NCBI RefSeq assembly: GCF_905479755.1
Contig: NZ_CAJQNT010000004.1
Coordinates: 1-64,000, forward strand
Length of the DNA stretch: 64,000 bases
Direction of reading: 5' to 3'
Source: an uncultured Schumannella sp.
GTDB lineage: Bacteria; Actinomycetota; Actinomycetes; Actinomycetales; Microbacteriaceae
Positions 1 to 7,697 of the stretch are shown in pieces. The translations under genes were made by a program, and so were the position numbers. Below the pieces are notes generated by a model. That model searched no databases and was not told where the DNA came from. It was given only the letters and a program-made list of their open reading frames with translations. Position 1 is the first letter of the stretch. Every line of letters begins with the position of its first letter.

Positions 1-230
1 AGCTCCCCGCCGGTTGAGTAGGCCGCAGGCCGTATCGAAACCGCGCCCCACCCGGGGCCTCGATACGTCGCGACGCGACTACTCGACCGCCAAGCTCCCC
101 GCCGGTTGAGTAGGCCGCAGGCCGTATCGAAACCGCGCCCCCGCGGGTTGAGTAGCCGCGAAAGCGGCGTATCGAAACCCACGTCCCCGCCGGTTGAGTA
201 GCCGCGAAAGCGGCGTATCGAAACCCACGT
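1..230 (+). repeat. Array of GGTTGAGTA..ATCGAAACC hairpin repeats (left array)
   Basis: Five units of 31-34 bp: 12-42, about 57-88 (inverted), 104-134, 146-179 and 192-225. Each has GGTTGAGTAG at one end and GTATCGAAACC at the other, so the ends can partly pair (GGTT with AACC). The centre is a small perfect stem whose sequence differs between units, for example CCGC-GAAA-GCGG and GGCC-GCA-GGCC. Pairing is kept while bases change, so a folded structure appears to be conserved. The family resembles REP/REPIN-type palindromes. Spacing is irregular and the units fold internally, so this is not a CRISPR array. Confidence 0.9.
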
Positions 231-282
231 CTCCTGTGGATCGCGCCCGCGCCCGACGCCCTCACCGCGTCATCATCCGGGG

Positions 283-570
283 ATGATGGGCGTCTACATC
301 CTGCGTTGCGGCGACGGCAGCTATTACGTCGGAAGCTCCCGCAACATCGAGCATCGGCTCTGGCAGCACTCCACCGGTGCCGGCAGCGCGTACACGGCTC
401 GGCGGCAGCCGGTCGAGCTGGTCTTCGTGCAGGAGTTCGACCGCATCGATGACGCGTACGCCCGCGAGAAGCAACTCCAGGGCTGGTCGCGGCGGAAGCG
501 TGAAGCGCTGATCGACTCGCGCTGGAATGAGCTGCCCGGGCTCAGCAGGAAGGTGTTCGGCGGCGAGTGA
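283..570 (+). CDS. Small GIY-YIG family endonuclease
   Basis: A 95-residue protein consisting of little more than one GIY-YIG nuclease fold (UPF0213/YhbQ size class). The N-terminus holds the signature as VYILRC followed about ten residues later by YYVGSS; next come the conserved Arg in RLWQH and a Glu in REKQLQGW, both positions expected in the active site. The family cleaves DNA with a divalent metal. Two in-frame ATGs (283 and 286) are possible starts, and no strong Shine-Dalgarno is visible. The gene stands alone between two repeat arrays of opposite orientation. Whether it acts on these repeats is unknown. Confidence 0.85.
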   Translation: MMGVYILRCGDGSYYVGSSRNIEHRLWQHSTGAGSAYTARRQPVELVFVQEFDRIDDAYAREKQLQGWSRRKREALIDSRWNELPGLSRKVFGGE

Positions 571-580
571 GGGCGGCCTG

Positions 581-757
581 GGTTTCGATACGCGCCCGAA
601 GGGCGCTACTCAACCCGCAGAACCCTGCGGTTTCGATACAGCGCCGCAGGCGCCTACTCAACCCGCGGAACCTTGCGGTTTCGATACGCGCCCGAAGGGC
701 GCTACTCAACCCGCAGAACCCTGCGGTTTCGATACAGCGGCGCAGGCGCTGCTCAAG
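581..757 (+). repeat. Array of GGTTTCGATA..TACTCAACC hairpin repeats (right array)
   Basis: Four units of about 35 bp at 581-615, 629-663, 677-711 and 725-757, in the opposite orientation to the left array. Units 1 and 3 are identical with the core GCGCC-CGAA-GGGCGC. Unit 2 has a GCGCCGCAGGCGC core, and unit 4 is degenerate at its right end. They are separated by 13-bp linkers of the type CGCAGAACCCTGC, which are themselves palindromic. The array starts 10 bp after the stop codon of the GIY-YIG gene. Confidence 0.9.
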
Positions 758-779
758 CGGCGAGCGGATGGGGACGCGA

Positions 780-809
780 AAGGGCCCCGGTCCGAAGACC
801 GGGGCCCTT
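780..809 (-). terminator. Hairpin terminator after the solute-binding protein gene
   Basis: Perfect 13-bp stem AAGGGCCCCGGTC / GACCGGGGCCCTT with loop CGAA, 10 bp beyond the stop codon of the 820-2085 gene. There is no U-tract, which is usual for high-GC actinobacteria. Confidence 0.85.
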
Positions 810-819
810 CCGTCACCGC

Positions 820-2085
820 TTAGTACGCGGTGTAGGTGTTGTCGTCACCGTAGATGTAGATGCCGATCGACGCCTCGGTCGGGTCGCCGACCTCGTCGAA
901 CGTGATCGGGCCGGAGACACCGTCGTAGTCGGCAACGCCGCCTCCGAGGATGATGTCGGCGCACGCCTCGAAGGTCGTGCACTTCTCTCCGTCACCGGAT
1001 CCACCGGAGACTTCCTGCAGCTTCGCCGCGACATCGGCACCCTCGGTCGAGCCGGCCGCGAGAGCGGCGAGCGAGAGGAGGATGACGGCGTCGTAGGACT
1101 CGGCCGCGTAGCTGTACTCGTCGAGCGCGTCCGAGCCCTCTTCCGCGAGGAAGGCGTCGAGTGCCGAGGTGAAGTCACCCAGGGTGTCGACGCTGAGGCC
1201 GGGCAGCGTGCCCTTGGCGCCCGTGAGGGTGCCGGCAGCGAACTCGTCACCGAAGTTGGCGAGGTTGCCGTCAACGAAGTAGAGCTTCTCCGCGGGGAAG
1301 TCGCTCACGACGTTCGGGATGATCGTCGAAACTTCGGCGAACGTGATCAGGGCGATCGCGTCGGGGTCCGCCGCGAGCACCTCCGAGATCTGCGCGTCGA
1401 AGGTCGTGTCACCCGTGTTGTAGGTCGGGGCCGCGACAACCTCGCCACCGGCGGCCTCGAAGGCCTCCGTGACGTACTTCGCGAGGCCGGTGCCGTACGA
1501 GTCGTTCAGCACGATCATGCCGAGCGTCTGGTTGCCGTCTTCCGCGATCAGGTTTCCGAGCACCTCACCCTGCAGGACGTCCGACGGGGCGGTACGGAAG
1601 TAGAGCCCGTTGTCGTCGTAGGTCGAGAAGGCGTCCGAGGTGTTGGCCGGCGAGAACTGGATCACGCCAGCACCCGTCACCTGGTCGATGAACTGAAGCG
1701 AGACACCCGAGGATGCCGCACCGAGAATCGCCGAGACGTCCTCGCCGAGGAGGCGGGGGATTTCGGTCTCGTAGGCCTTGTTGTCGGTGTCGCCCGAGTC
1801 GCCGTAGACGATCTCGAGGCTGAGGCCGGTGGTCTCGGCGTAGGCCGACACCTGGGAGGCCGCGTACGCGACGCCGGCTTCTTCCGGCGGGCCGAGGAAC
1901 GCAAGGTTACCGGTCTGCGGAAGCGCGGTACCAATCTTGAGCGTCAGGTCTCCGGCCGGGGTCGACCCCTCGTCGGTCGGGGCGCAGCCGCTGAGCACGA
2001 GGGCGGTCGTCGCCAGAATTGCGACACCACCGATCGATGCCTTCAGCGACCGTGAACGAATGGCGTGAGCCTTCGTGCTGGTCAT
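820..2085 (-). CDS. ABC transporter substrate-binding lipoprotein, branched-chain amino acid type
   Basis: Periplasmic-binding-protein-like fold type I of the LivJ/LivK or urea/amide-binding family, 421 residues. The start chosen is the ATG at 2085, because GAGGAG lies 5 nt upstream; an earlier in-frame ATG at 2133 has no such site. The N-terminus is a lipoprotein signal: Arg/Lys-rich, hydrophobic, then the lipobox LSGC with Cys34. The mature part opens with the typical LKIGTALPQTGNLAFLG. The ligand cannot be named from sequence. The C-terminus (IGIYIYGDDNTYTAY) closely matches the neighbouring paralogue at 2238-3494. No permease or ATPase genes lie nearby, so it must work with a transporter encoded elsewhere. 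Confidence 0.85.
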   Translation of the reverse strand: MTSTKAHAIRSRSLKASIGGVAILATTALVLSGCAPTDEGSTPAGDLTLKIGTALPQTGNLAFLGPPEEAGVAYAASQVSAYAETTGLSLEIVYGDSGDTDNKAYETEIPRLLGEDVSAILGAASSGVSLQFIDQVTGAGVIQFSPANTSDAFSTYDDNGLYFRTAPSDVLQGEVLGNLIAEDGNQTLGMIVLNDSYGTGLAKYVTEAFEAAGGEVVAAPTYNTGDTTFDAQISEVLAADPDAIALITFAEVSTIIPNVVSDFPAEKLYFVDGNLANFGDEFAAGTLTGAKGTLPGLSVDTLGDFTSALDAFLAEEGSDALDEYSYAAESYDAVILLSLAALAAGSTEGADVAAKLQEVSGGSGDGEKCTTFEACADIILGGGVADYDGVSGPITFDEVGDPTEASIGIYIYGDDNTYTAY

Positions 2086-2145
2086 GTTGCTCCTCATCGT
2101 GTTCAGGACAGGGCGGTGCCGCGAGAGCAGCACTGCGTGGGTTTC

Positions 2146-2174
2146 ACGCTACGGGGCGCAGCAACAACGAACAA
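2146..2174 (-). promoter_or_regulatory. Candidate promoter of the 820-2085 solute-binding gene
   Basis: Minus-strand -35 TTGTTC (2169-2174), a 17-bp spacer, then -10 TAGCGT (2146-2151), which fits the actinobacterial TAnnnT pattern. Transcription would begin near 2139, giving a leader of about 54 nt before the ATG. The -35 is weak, as expected for an activated promoter. Confidence 0.5.
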
Positions 2175-2182
2175 TTCATCAC

Positions 2183-2200
2183 TGTTACAACCGTGTAACA
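2183..2200 (-). promoter_or_regulatory. Perfect palindrome TGTTACA-N4-TGTAACA, possible GlnR-type operator
   Basis: TGTTACA ACCG TGTAACA is a perfect 7-bp inverted repeat. Read as GTTAC-N6-GTAAC it fits the published GTnAC-n6-GnAAC pattern of the nitrogen regulator GlnR. Its centre is about 52 bp upstream of the predicted start site, just outside the -35 box, which suits an activator. GlnR control of an amino-acid-type binding protein would make sense, but the regulator's identity is an inference. Confidence 0.5.
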
Positions 2201-2237
2201 CGGTCCGAATCGTTATATTCGACGAATTTCGTCGCGA

Positions 2238-3494
2238 TCAACCGATTTCGGTGCTCTTCCGGGTGAACTTGTTGTCGGAGCCGTACTGGTAGATGCCGTA
2301 GGAGCCGCGGGTCGGGTCACCGTTCTCGTCGAGATTCAGCACCCCGCTCAGGCCGTCGTAGTCGGCATCCGGTTCGGTGCGAAGCACCGAGGCGCACTCC
2401 CCGAAGCTCGTGCACTTGATGCCGCCGACGCTCGCGTCGATGAGCGCGGCGCGCAGCGCCAGGGAGTCGTCGCTCCCGGCGGTGACGGCGGCAAGCGCCG
2501 CGAGCACGGTCGCGTCGAACGCCTCGACCGAGTAGCGGTACTCGCTGACCTTGGGGTCTTCGCGCTTGATGAGGGCGCTGAACGCCTTGTCGCCGGGCGC
2601 TCCCTCGAGGATGGCGTTGGCGCCTTTCAGCGTTCCGGAGTCGAGCGACTGCGAGTAGTCGGCCATGTTGAGACTCGTGAGCCAGAGCTTCGAGCCGCCG
2701 AGCTTCGCCTTGGTGAGCGCCGTGATGTAGCTCCGCGTGACCTTGCCGTTGTCGGTGGTCGCGAGCACGACGGCGTCCGGCTCGGATGCTTGGATCTCGT
2801 CGATCACGTCGTCCACCTTGGAATCACTCGTGATGCGGATGCTGGCGACGAGTTCGCCCCCCGACTCCTCCAACGAGGTCGCCAGGGGCGACACCAGCGA
2901 CTGCCCGTAGGGGCCGTCGACGTAGATCAGTGCCACGCGCTCCTGCTCGCGCTCCGGCAGTAGCGAACCGAGCACGACGCCCTGGTGGTCGTAGCTGGCG
3001 ATGGTGCGGAACACCCAGTTGGCGGTGTCGAAGCTCGTCAGCTGGGGCGACGTCGCGGCGGGCGTGATGATCGGTATCCCCGCCTCCGCGGCGAGCGGGA
3101 GGAGGCGCAGCGTCAAGACGGAGGTCGACGGCCCGATGATCACGTCGACACCCTTGTCGACGAGTTCGGCGAAGCTCTTCTCGAGCTTCTTCTCTCCCGC
3201 GTCGGAGGAATCGCGGTGAACGACCTCGACCTTGGCGCCGAGTACACCGCCTTCGTCGTTGATCTGGCGGACAGCGGCGTTGACACCGGCGACCTGGCCG
3301 TCGCCGAGGTATTCCAGATCACCGGAGGTCGGGAACAGGGTGCCGATGCGCAGGACGCCGTCGCCGAGGGCCGTCGCGCTCGGCGTCGGGGTCGGCGTCG
3401 GCATCGCGACGCGCTCTTCGGCGCACGCCGAAAGCAGCGTGCCGGCGAGGACGAGCGCCGTCACGGCACCGAGTCGGGCGAGACCGCGCGGCAT
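2238..3494 (-). CDS. ABC transporter substrate-binding lipoprotein, paralogue of 820-2085
   Basis: A 418-residue type I periplasmic-binding-protein homologue. AAAGGAG precedes the ATG at 3494. The signal sequence ends in the lipobox LLSAC (Cys24), followed by a Thr/Pro-rich linker (TPTPTPS). The ligand-binding fold then begins with LRIGTLFPTSGDLEYLG. The last 40 residues (LDENGDPTRGSYGIYQYG) parallel the end of the downstream paralogue, so the two genes are probably an old tandem duplication. It lies 40 nt after rarD on the same strand. No cognate permease is in the window. Confidence 0.85.
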   Translation of the reverse strand: MPRGLARLGAVTALVLAGTLLSACAEERVAMPTPTPTPSATALGDGVLRIGTLFPTSGDLEYLGDGQVAGVNAAVRQINDEGGVLGAKVEVVHRDSSDAGEKKLEKSFAELVDKGVDVIIGPSTSVLTLRLLPLAAEAGIPIITPAATSPQLTSFDTANWVFRTIASYDHQGVVLGSLLPEREQERVALIYVDGPYGQSLVSPLATSLEESGGELVASIRITSDSKVDDVIDEIQASEPDAVVLATTDNGKVTRSYITALTKAKLGGSKLWLTSLNMADYSQSLDSGTLKGANAILEGAPGDKAFSALIKREDPKVSEYRYSVEAFDATVLAALAAVTAGSDDSLALRAALIDASVGGIKCTSFGECASVLRTEPDADYDGLSGVLNLDENGDPTRGSYGIYQYGSDNKFTRKSTEIG

Positions 3495-3534
3495 CCAGGC
3501 TCCTTTCGGCGAATGAGGCGACTGTACCTCGGCC

Positions 3535-4470
3535 TCAGAGCGGAGGCGGGGAGGCGCGACGGCTTGCGCGCCCCGCGCGCACCATATCGACCGAGAGGAT
3601 CAGCAGCGCCAGCCACACAAGCGCGAACCCGATCCACCGCTCCAGCGGCATCGGTTCGTGGAGGACGGCGACGCCGATCACGAACTGCAGGATCGGGGTC
3701 AGATATTGGGCGAGCCCGACCGCGACCAGGGGCAGTCGGCGCGTGCCGGCGGCGAACAGCAGCAGCGGGATGGCGGTGACGACTCCCGCGGACAGCATCG
3801 CGAGCGTGTGCCCGGCCCCGTTCTCGCCGAATTCGAGCCCCGCCACGAGTGACACGATCACGAGCTGGGCGACCGCGAGGGGCGCGATGGCGGCGGTTTC
3901 GATGGTCAGGCCGCTCAGGGCATCCACTTGCGCACCGACGCGGTTTTTGACGTAGCCGTAGAGCCCGAACGAGGTCGCGAGGACGACCGCGATGATCGGG
4001 AACGTGCCGTACCCGATGGCGATGACCAGCACCGCGATCGCCGATATCCCGACCGCGACCCACTGCGCGGGTCGCAGCTTTTCGCGCAGCACGATCACGC
4101 CGAGCAGCACGGTTCCGATGGGGTTGATGAAGTAGCCGAGTGCGGCTTCGACGACACGGTCCTCGAACACGGCCAGCACGTAGAAGAGCCAGTTGACGTA
4201 GATCAGCGCACCCGCGAACGCCATGGTGGCGACGACGCGAGGTTGGCGAAGCAGCCCGACGATCGCGCGCCACCGCCGGAGGACTGTGATCACGAGGACA
4301 CAGAAGACCAGCGAGAGCACGACCCGGAACGCGACGACTTCGAATGGCGTCGCGGGCGCGAGGAGCAGGAAGTAGAGCGGGAAGGCCCCCCAGAGCGCGT
4401 ACGCCGAGATGACGAAGACGAGCCCGGCCCCTTGGCGCCGGGGCGCACGGGACGCGGAGACGGACGACAC
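3535..4470 (-). CDS. rarD: RarD-type EamA family transporter
   Basis: A 311-residue membrane protein with about ten hydrophobic helices and the RarD opening GLVFVISAYALWGAFPLYF. The motif AALGYFINPIGTVLLGVIVLREKL at the end of the first EamA half is typical of the family. RarD proteins belong to the drug/metabolite transporter superfamily; their substrates are mostly unknown. The GTG at 4470 is preferred because TACGCT lies exactly 7 nt upstream, a leaderless -10 arrangement; a GGAGG further upstream is too distant to be a ribosome site. Confidence 0.85.
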   Translation of the reverse strand: MSSVSASRAPRRQGAGLVFVISAYALWGAFPLYFLLLAPATPFEVVAFRVVLSLVFCVLVITVLRRWRAIVGLLRQPRVVATMAFAGALIYVNWLFYVLAVFEDRVVEAALGYFINPIGTVLLGVIVLREKLRPAQWVAVGISAIAVLVIAIGYGTFPIIAVVLATSFGLYGYVKNRVGAQVDALSGLTIETAAIAPLAVAQLVIVSLVAGLEFGENGAGHTLAMLSAGVVTAIPLLLFAAGTRRLPLVAVGLAQYLTPILQFVIGVAVLHEPMPLERWIGFALVWLALLILSVDMVRAGRASRRASPPPL

Positions 4471-4477
4471 AACGGTC

Positions 4478-4483
4478 AGCGTA
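4478..4483 (-). promoter_or_regulatory. -10 box for leaderless rarD transcript
   Basis: Minus-strand TACGCT (TAnnnT) followed by 7 nt and the GTG start of rarD, so the mRNA would begin at or next to the start codon. Confidence 0.5.
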
Positions 4484-4499
4484 CGTCCTCCGGAAACGC

Positions 4500-4533
4500 G
4501 AAAGGCCCCGATGGCGGAGCCACGGGGCCTTTC
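4500..4533 (-). terminator. Terminator of groES
   Basis: Stem GAAAGGCCCCG / CGGGGCCTTTC around an inner TGGC-GGA-GCCA hairpin, 16 bp beyond the groES stop codon. It separates groES from rarD. Confidence 0.85.
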
Positions 4534-4549
4534 GGCGGATTCTCGTCGA

Positions 4550-4846
4550 CTAGGAGCCGACGACCGCGAGCACGTCGCGAGCCGACAGCACGAGGTAGTC
4601 CTCGCCGCCGTACTTCACTTCGGTGCCACCGTACTTCGAGTAGATGACCTTGTCGCCGACGGCGACGTCGAGCGGAACGCGGTTGCCGTTGTCGTCGATG
4701 CGACCCGGTCCGACTGCCACGACTTCACCCTCCTGGGGCTTCTCCTTCGCGGTGTCGGGGATCACGAGACCCGACGCGGTGACCTGCTCAGCTTCGACCT
4801 GCTTGATGACGATGCGATCCTCGAGCGGCTTGATGGAGACCGACAC
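4550..4846 (-). CDS. groES: Co-chaperonin GroES (Cpn10)
   Basis: A 98-residue GroES that caps the GroEL folding chamber. It shows the whole family: [15 protein letters not shown] at the N-terminus, the mobile loop around [17 protein letters not shown], and the [24 protein letters not shown] core. The start is the GTG at 4846, preceded by AAAGAGG; the in-frame ATG upstream would add ten residues not found in the family. It has its own promoter and CIRCE operator and ends at its own terminator, so it is monocistronic. groEL is not adjacent. Confidence 0.97.
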   Translation of the reverse strand: MSVSIKPLEDRIVIKQVEAEQVTASGLVIPDTAKEKPQEGEVVAVGPGRIDDNGNRVPLDVAVGDKVIYSKYGGTEVKYGGEDYLVLSARDVLAVVGS

Positions 4847-4872
4847 GTGTGACCTCTTTCTGAAACTCATGG

Positions 4873-4899
4873 TTGGCACACTCCCACTGAGAGTGCCAG
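4873..4899 (-). promoter_or_regulatory. CIRCE element (HrcA operator)
   Basis: TTGGCACAC-N9-GAGTGCCAG matches the CIRCE layout TTAGCACTC-N9-GAGTGCTAA with exactly 9-9-9 spacing. It lies directly downstream of the groES -10 box, where bound HrcA would block transcription. Confidence 0.88.
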
Positions 4900-4903
4900 A
4901 CCC

Positions 4904-4932
4904 ACTATAGGGCCTGATTAGCAGTCGATCAA
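4904..4932 (-). promoter_or_regulatory. groES promoter
   Basis: Minus-strand -35 TTGATC (4927-4932), a 17-bp spacer and -10 TATAGT (4904-4909). This is a near-consensus primary-sigma promoter placed immediately upstream of the CIRCE element. Confidence 0.8.
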
Positions 4933-4962
4933 CGCGAGTGCCAATCGCGGGTCTCCGCCCGG

Positions 4963-4968
4963 TAGCGT
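4963..4968 (+). promoter_or_regulatory. -10 box for leaderless methyltransferase transcript
   Basis: TAGCGT followed by 7 nt (GGGGCGC) and the ATG at 4976. The groES promoter is less than 60 bp away on the opposite strand. Confidence 0.5.
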
Positions 4969-4975
4969 GGGGCGC

Positions 4976-6151
4976 ATGGATGTCGCCGAACTGCGCGAGC
5001 TGCTGACCCCGGAGGGGTTGCGCCTGCTCGATGAGGTCGGCCCGATCGACTCCACCACCGACATCGTGAGCACCGTGGCACGGCTGCGCAAGGCGGGCCA
5101 TGCACCCGGGCGCGTGGCGGCCGTGCTCGGCCAGGCGCGACTGCGCGCCAAGGCGAGCGCGAAGTTCGGCGACTTCGCCGACCGGATGCTGTTCACCCCG
5201 GAAGGCCTGGAACAGGCGACGAGGCTGCGGGTCGCCTCGGTGCACGCGGGGCGGTTCGCGGGCGCCGGAGTCGATGTGGTGGCCGACCTCGGCTGCGGCA
5301 TCGGCGCCGACAGTCTCGCCCTGGCCGCCCTCGACCTCGGCGTGGTCGCGGTGGAGCGCGATGAGGTGACGGCCGCTCTCGCCGCCTACAACCTCGCCCC
5401 GTTCGCCTCGGCGCGGGTGGAGCACGGCGACGCGACCGAGGTCGACCTCGCGGGGGTGGGAGGCCTGTGGATCGATCCCGCGAGGCGATCCGGCGCTCGT
5501 CGCTTCACCGACCCGTCGGATTGGTCGCCTTCGCTCGACTGGGCGTTCGCGAGAGCCCGCGAGCTTCCGACGGGGATCAAGCTGGCCCCGGGCCTGGATC
5601 GCGAGCTGATTCCCGAGGACGTCGAGGCGCAATGGATCTCGGCCGATCACGAGGTGGTCGAACTGGTGCTCTGGTCGGGCGCACTCGCCCGCGACGGCGT
5701 TCGTCGCGCGGCGCTCGTGCTCGGTGCGCACGGCGCCGCCGAGCTCACCGCGCCCGGCGACAGCGCCGATGCCGAGGTGCGAGCGCTCGGCGAGTTCGTC
5801 GTGGAACCCGACGGGGCGGTCATCCGGGCGCGGCTGATCGGCGATCTCGCGCGCGCACTCGACGGCGGGATGCTCGACGAGACGATCGCCTGGATCACGA
5901 CCGACACCGCACCCGAGACCCCGTTCGGTCAGGTTTTCCGGGTGCGCGAGCGCTTCCCGCTCGACGTCAAGACGCTCAAGCGCGAACTCGCGGCGCGCAA
6001 GATCGGAACGCTCGAGATCAAGAAGCGCGGGGTCGACATCGACCCCGCCGAGTTCCGGGTGCGGCTCTCCCTTGCGGGGCCGGAGAGCGCGACCCTCATC
6101 CTCACGCGCGTCGCGGGCGAACGCGTCGCGCTCCTCGCCGAGCGCGTCTGA
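4976..6151 (+). CDS. Class I SAM-dependent methyltransferase with THUMP-like C-terminal domain
   Basis: A 391-residue protein. An N-terminal helical part (about 1-90) is followed by a Rossmann methyltransferase domain with motif [18 protein letters not shown] and the acidic motif VVAVERD. A post-I motif (EHGDATEVD) and the motif-IV-like [13 protein letters not shown] follow. The C-terminal 90 residues ([26 protein letters not shown]) match the THUMP-like domain found in this actinobacterial family, suggesting an RNA substrate, but no substrate can be named. ATG 4976 is preferred to GTG 4967 because of the -10 box 7 nt upstream. It is divergent from groES and convergent with the next gene. Confidence 0.8.
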   Translation: MDVAELRELLTPEGLRLLDEVGPIDSTTDIVSTVARLRKAGHAPGRVAAVLGQARLRAKASAKFGDFADRMLFTPEGLEQATRLRVASVHAGRFAGAGVDVVADLGCGIGADSLALAALDLGVVAVERDEVTAALAAYNLAPFASARVEHGDATEVDLAGVGGLWIDPARRSGARRFTDPSDWSPSLDWAFARARELPTGIKLAPGLDRELIPEDVEAQWISADHEVVELVLWSGALARDGVRRAALVLGAHGAAELTAPGDSADAEVRALGEFVVEPDGAVIRARLIGDLARALDGGMLDETIAWITTDTAPETPFGQVFRVRERFPLDVKTLKRELAARKIGTLEIKKRGVDIDPAEFRVRLSLAGPESATLILTRVAGERVALLAERV

Positions 6152-6172
6152 GCGGACGTTCCCGAACACGAT

Positions 6173-6206
6173 GACGGCGGGGGCGGCTGCTGCCTCCCCC
6201 GCCGTC
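6173..6206. terminator. Bidirectional terminator between convergent genes
   Basis: Perfect 11-bp stem GACGGCGGGGG / CCCCCGCCGTC with a 12-nt loop, between the methyltransferase stop (6151) and the membrane protein stop (6216). Confidence 0.85.
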
Positions 6207-6215
6207 GATCAGTGC

Positions 6216-6536
6216 TTAGTAGCCGTACGTGCCGTAGCTCGCCACCAAGATGAGCGGCAGGATGATCGACACGATCACGAAGATGATGTTGATCGCGATC
6301 GCGACGAATCCGGCGATGATGCCGACGAGCCACATCCACTTCGGGGCGGCGAGTTCCTTCTTCTTGCCCATGAATCCGAGGATCACCGCGGCGAGACCGC
6401 CGAGGAATCCGAGGACCGGGATGAGCGCGAACAGGAAGCTCGCGAGCCCGACGATGAACGAGATCAGGCTCAGCGTCTGGGCCGGACCGGGCGCGGGGGC
6501 CGGGGCCGCGGGCGGGGGCGTGGTGCTGTCAGTCAT
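6216..6536 (-). CDS. Small membrane protein, DUF4190-like
   Basis: A 106-residue protein with a short Pro/Ala-rich cytoplasmic N-terminus (PPPAAPAPAPGPAQ). Two hydrophobic hairpin helices flank a basic GKKKELAAPKW turn, and the protein ends in a Gly/Tyr tail (SYGTYGY). This is the layout of DUF4190-type proteins, whose function is unknown. AAAGGAG lies upstream of the ATG at 6536; an in-frame ATG at 6578 has no such site. It sits downstream of the tsaD operon on the same strand but 108 nt away. Confidence 0.7.
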   Translation of the reverse strand: MTDSTTPPPAAPAPAPGPAQTLSLISFIVGLASFLFALIPVLGFLGGLAAVILGFMGKKKELAAPKWMWLVGIIAGFVAIAINIIFVIVSIILPLILVASYGTYGY

Positions 6537-6644
6537 GGAGGTCTCCTTTTGATATGCACTGGTGTCCCAGCGCATCAATGCTTCCAGTGCTCCCGGAGGC
6601 TGTCAACGGAACGTGCGGCGCGCCGCGACCTGCGTCAGCGCCCG

Positions 6645-7697
6645 TCAGGACTGGATCGTCGTCACCGGCAGCGTCGAATCGGCCCCGATCTGAAGGCTCG
6701 ACGGGGAATGTCCGGCCGCGATCAGTTGCGCCCCGAGCGCCGCGATCATCGCCCCATTGTCGGTGCACAGCGACAGGGGCGGGATGCGCAGCGCGACGCC
6801 CGCCTCGGCACAGCGCGCGGTTGCCACCTCGCGCAATCGTGCGTTGGCGACTACGCCACCCCCGAGCAGCAGGCGCGGGATGCCGTGAACCGCGCACGCA
6901 TCCAGCGCCTTCGTGATCAGCACGTCGACCACCGCCTCACGGAAGCTCGCGGCGACGTCGGCGATCGCCGGGTCGTCGCCGCGATCGTGGGCCGCCTCAA
7001 CGTAACGCGCAACCGAGGTCTTGAGCCCGGAGAACGAGAAGTCGTAGCGATGCTTCGCCTGATCCTTCGGCGCGGTGAGGCCGCGCGGGAACCGGATCGC
7101 GGTCGCGTCGCCGGCCGCCGCCGCACGATCGATCTGCGGGCCGCCGGGGTAGGGCAGTCCGAGCAGACGCGCGACCTTGTCGAAGGCCTCGCCGGCGGCG
7201 TCGTCGATCGTCTCGCCGAGCAGTTCGACGTCGCTCACGAGGTCGCGCACCAGCAGTAGCGAGGTGTGCCCACCCGAGACCAGCAGGGCGATGGTCGGCA
7301 GTTCGAGAGGTTCGTCGCCGGTGCCGCCGAGGAGGTCGGCGCCCACATGCCCGACGAGGTGGTTGACGGCGTAGAGCGGTCGATCGAGCGCGACCGCGAG
7401 CGCCTTCGCCGCACCGACCCCGACCATGAGCGCTCCGGCGAGCCCGGGGCCGTTGGTCACGGCGATCGCGTCGAGGTCGCCGAGGGCGACGTCCGCCTCG
7501 GCGAGCGCCGCGCGGATGGTCGGCTCGAGCGCCTCGAGGTGCGCCCGCGCGGCGATCTCCGGCACCACTCCGCCGAACCGCGCGTGCTCGTCCATCGAGG
7601 ACGCGATGACGTTGGCGAGCAGCGTCTGGCCGCGCACGATCCCGACGCCGGTTTCGTCGCAGCTGGTCTCGATGCCGAGAACGAGTGGGTCGCTCAT
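6645..7697 (-). CDS. tsaD: tRNA N6-adenosine threonylcarbamoyltransferase TsaD
   Basis: A 350-residue Kae1/TsaD protein. It transfers threonylcarbamoyl to A37 of ANN-decoding tRNAs, with TsaB and TsaE, to make t6A. Diagnostic segments are [15 protein letters not shown] near the N-terminus, the metal-binding His pair in [19 protein letters not shown], and [12 protein letters not shown] in the ATP site. The C-terminus has [14 protein letters not shown] and the metal-binding Asp in [10 protein letters not shown]. It is the last gene of the glmS operon and starts inside the rimI stop region (4-nt overlap). Confidence 0.97.
   Translation of the reverse strand: MSDPLVLGIETSCDETGVGIVRGQTLLANVIASSMDEHARFGGVVPEIAARAHLEALEPTIRAALAEADVALGDLDAIAVTNGPGLAGALMVGVGAAKALAVALDRPLYAVNHLVGHVGADLLGGTGDEPLELPTIALLVSGGHTSLLLVRDLVSDVELLGETIDDAAGEAFDKVARLLGLPYPGGPQIDRAAAAGDATAIRFPRGLTAPKDQAKHRYDFSFSGLKTSVARYVEAAHDRGDDPAIADVAASFREAVVDVLITKALDACAVHGIPRLLLGGGVVANARLREVATARCAEAGVALRIPPLSLCTDNGAMIAALGAQLIAAGHSPSSLQIGADSTLPVTTIQS

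Noticed and set aside
1-757. Repeat arrays as a CRISPR locus
   Set aside because: Units are hairpins with variable cores, in both orientations, with irregular or palindromic spacers and no cas genes.
4847-4870. Upstream ATG start for groES (adding MSFRKRSH)
   Set aside because: The added residues are not in the family, and AAAGAGG is correctly spaced for the GTG at 4846.
6573-6606. TTGACA or TTGATG as promoter of the small membrane protein at 6216-6536
   Set aside because: No acceptable -10 at the proper distance; left unassigned.
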